A stretch of 7,190 nucleotides of DNA from JBHIDJ01 sp046760105. GTDB taxonomy: Bacteria; Pseudomonadota; Gammaproteobacteria; Acidiferrobacterales; SPGG2. The DNA lies in assembly GCA_046760105.1 (NCBI GenBank), contig JBHIDJ010000146.1, positions 1 through 7,190 of the forward strand, given 5' to 3'. The notes beneath the pieces were generated by a model that did not search any database, was not told the DNA's origin, and was given only the letters and a program-made list of their open reading frames with translations. The position numbers and the translations under genes are program-made. This document shows, one piece after another, positions 5,667 to 7,190 of the stretch; within the stretch, counting starts at the first letter, position 1; every line of letters starts with the position of its first letter.

Positions 5667-5669
5667 GAA

Positions 5670-7190
5670 ATGAAAAAAAACAACGGAGTATTTGATCTAT
5701 TTATCATCGGCGGGGGCATAAATGGTGTGGGTATCGCCCGTGATGCCGCCGGGCGCGGCCTCACTGTCGCGCTTTGCGATCAAGGTGACCTGGGCGGCGC
5801 CACGTCTTGGACCAGCAGCAAACTGGTCCATGGAGGTCTGCGTTATCTCGAGCTCTACAAGTTCCGTCTTGTGTATGAATCATTGGCCGAGCGCGAAGTG
5901 TTACTGCGTGCAGCACCACATCTGGTGCGACCCTTGCGTTTTGTCCTGCCGCATGTGCCGGAGTTACGCCCGGCGTGGATGATCCGGGCCGGGCTGTTTC
6001 TTTACGACCACCTTAGCCGACGGGTAAGCCTTCCCGGCTCGAAGGCTGTGAAGCTACGCGAAAGTCCGCTCGGTGCCGGCCTGAAGGATAGTTTCCGTAA
6101 GGGCTTCGCCTACTCTGACTGCCTGGTTGACGACGCTCGGCTGGTGATCGCCAACGTGCTCGCGGCATCGTCGCTCGGCGTGAACGTCATGACCCGTACC
6201 GCCTGCGCCGGGGCCGAGGTGGTGGACGGTGTGTGGCACGTCAAGCTTGAAAGCCGCGACCCCAACAAACGCAGTACTGTCGCCGCGCGCGCGCTCCTCA
6301 ATGTCGCCGGACCTTGGGTCGCTCAAGTACACGCGTCAATAAAGGGAGTACGACCGGGAAAAAGGATACGGCTCATCAAGGGAAGCCACATCGTGGTACC
6401 GCGGCTACATGCGGGAAAACACACTTATATCCTGCAAAACGTTGATCGGCGCCAAGTGTTCGTGATTCCTTTCGAACGCCAGTACTCGCTGATTGGTACG
6501 ACCGAGGTCGAAGTCGAGGGCAGGCTCGGCAGCCTCAAAATCTCCAAAGACGAGATCGATTATCTTTGTCGTGCCGTTAACCGATACATGGTGCGCTCCG
6601 TTGGACCGGAGGATGTCATATGGAGCTACGCCGGTGTCAGACCCCTTTTTGGTGACAACGAAGTGGATCTGTCGGCAATTACCCGCGACTACGAGTTGAC
6701 CTTGGATACCGTGACCGGGAATGCACCTGTGCTGACAGTGTACGGGGGTAAGATTACGACCTACCGGCGTCTGGCGGAGCATGTTCTTGAGAAGCTCAAT
6801 CCATTCTTCCCGGATATGAAGCCGGCGTGGACCGCGTCGACGCCACTCCCGGGCGGTGACATTCCTCATGGCGACTTCGATGCATTCGTGCGCCAGCTTG
6901 GGCAGGACTACCCACAGTTGCCACAATTCCTGCTTGAGGCCCTCAGCCGACGTCACGGAACCCGGTGTATAGAAATCCTACGGGGCGCGCACGTGGTCGA
7001 TGCGTTAGGACAGCACTTCGGTGCCGGCCTTTATGCGCGTGAAGTGGATTACCTCATTGATCACGAGTGGGCGCGCACGGCCGAGGATGTGCTCTGGCGC
7101 CGGACCAAAATAGGCCTACACATGACGGACGAGGAGCGCGCGAGCGTTGTCGAGTACGTTGCCCGCCAACGGCAACCGGCAAAAGCAAAA
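5670..7190 (+). CDS. glpD: Aerobic glycerol-3-phosphate dehydrogenase, 3' end cut by window
   Basis: GlpD is a peripheral inner-membrane FAD enzyme that oxidises sn-glycerol-3-phosphate to dihydroxyacetone phosphate and passes the electrons to quinone. The frame gives 507 uninterrupted residues to base 7190 with no stop; E. coli GlpD has 501, so only a few residues should be missing. The FAD-binding GGGING is at 14-19 and the family block SSKLVHGGLRYLE at 49-61. YSDCLVDDAR (about 150-160) and RLIKGSHIVVPR (about 231-242) follow. Arg324 in the YAGVRP block and Lys361 in GGKITTYR correspond by eye to E. coli Arg317 and Lys354, substrate-pocket residues. The C-terminal helical domain keeps DHEWARTAEDVLWRRTK. 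The start is ATG at 5670: the FAD motif begins at residue 9, and in-frame sequence upstream has only a TTG at 5664 before a stop at 5610-5612. The ribosome site is poor (GGA directly before the ATG), and an A8 run follows the start codon. It is divergent from the ugp operon, whose import would supply its substrate. Confidence 0.95.
   Translation, partial: MKKNNGVFDLFIIGGGINGVGIARDAAGRGLTVALCDQGDLGGATSWTSSKLVHGGLRYLELYKFRLVYESLAEREVLLRAAPHLVRPLRFVLPHVPELRPAWMIRAGLFLYDHLSRRVSLPGSKAVKLRESPLGAGLKDSFRKGFAYSDCLVDDARLVIANVLAASSLGVNVMTRTACAGAEVVDGVWHVKLESRDPNKRSTVAARALLNVAGPWVAQVHASIKGVRPGKRIRLIKGSHIVVPRLHAGKHTYILQNVDRRQVFVIPFERQYSLIGTTEVEVEGRLGSLKISKDEIDYLCRAVNRYMVRSVGPEDVIWSYAGVRPLFGDNEVDLSAITRDYELTLDTVTGNAPVLTVYGGKITTYRRLAEHVLEKLNPFFPDMKPAWTASTPLPGGDIPHGDFDAFVRQLGQDYPQLPQFLLEALSRRHGTRCIEILRGAHVVDALGQHFGAGLYAREVDYLIDHEWARTAEDVLWRRTKIGLHMTDEERASVVEYVARQRQPAKAK

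Larger units (their letters stand above)
5485..5669. promoter_or_regulatory. Divergent ugpC-glpD intergenic control region
   Basis: This 185-bp gap separates the ugp operon (minus) from glpD (plus) and must hold both promoters unless either is read from further upstream. I find no convincing sigma-70 pair. The best single element is TATAAC at 5608-5613 (plus), about 57 nt before the glpD start, but nothing like TTGACA lies 16-18 bp upstream. Three imperfect palindromes are present and listed separately. A plus-strand direct repeat CCGAACT occurs at 5508-5514 and 5533-5539. Shared control of G3P uptake and oxidation from this region is inferred from the arrangement. Confidence 0.6.

Noticed and set aside
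5401..5673. Plus-strand 90-codon open frame ending at the glpD start
   Set aside because: It begins inside ugpC antisense, has no ribosome site or recognisable content, and merely fills the intergenic gap.
6405..6956. Minus-strand open frame of 183 codons inside glpD
   Set aside because: It is antisense to a glpD frame with strong family motifs throughout and shows no recognisable domain of its own.

Overview
The window looks like chromosomal DNA of a Gram-negative proteobacterium. The genes are tightly packed and moderately GC-rich. They encode an ABC importer of the Ugp (sn-glycerol-3-phosphate, G3P) type, with a periplasmic binding protein that has a Sec signal peptide, and a quinone-linked aerobic GlpD dehydrogenase. 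Betaproteobacterial origin is my guess from protein style only. I see no mobile element, CRISPR array, tRNA or rRNA.

Layout. Six genes lie on the minus strand, read from right to left: ugpC (ATPase, 5484-4399), ugpB (binding protein, 4341-3043), ugpA (permease, 2984-2103), ugpE (permease, 2106-1285), an endonuclease/exonuclease/phosphatase (EEP) family enzyme (1288-419), and a HAD-IIB type phosphatase that runs off the left edge (432 to <1). The last four genes are chained by stop/start overlaps of 4, 4 and 14 nt, so they form one translationally coupled unit. ugpC, ugpB and ugpA are separated by short gaps of 57 and 58 nt. The ugpB-ugpA gap holds a very strong 14-bp stem-loop. On the plus strand, glpD (5670 to >7190) is transcribed divergently from ugpC across a 185-bp intergenic region that contains several imperfect palindromes. 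glpD lacks only its last residues and stop codon.

How the genes fit together. The ABC system should import G3P and/or G3P diesters, and GlpD should oxidise cytoplasmic G3P to dihydroxyacetone phosphate while reducing the quinone pool. The usual partner UgpQ, a glycerophosphodiester phosphodiesterase, is not in the window. Its place is taken by a signal-less EEP-fold enzyme with all its expected catalytic residues and by a HAD phosphatase. The most interesting inference is that these two form a different cytoplasmic route for opening an imported phosphodiester and dephosphorylating a product. That is a hypothesis from gene context, not something the sequence proves.

The HAD gene and glpD are both open at the window edges. 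Both were recognised by translating through the edge, and both reading frames are uninterrupted over the visible part.
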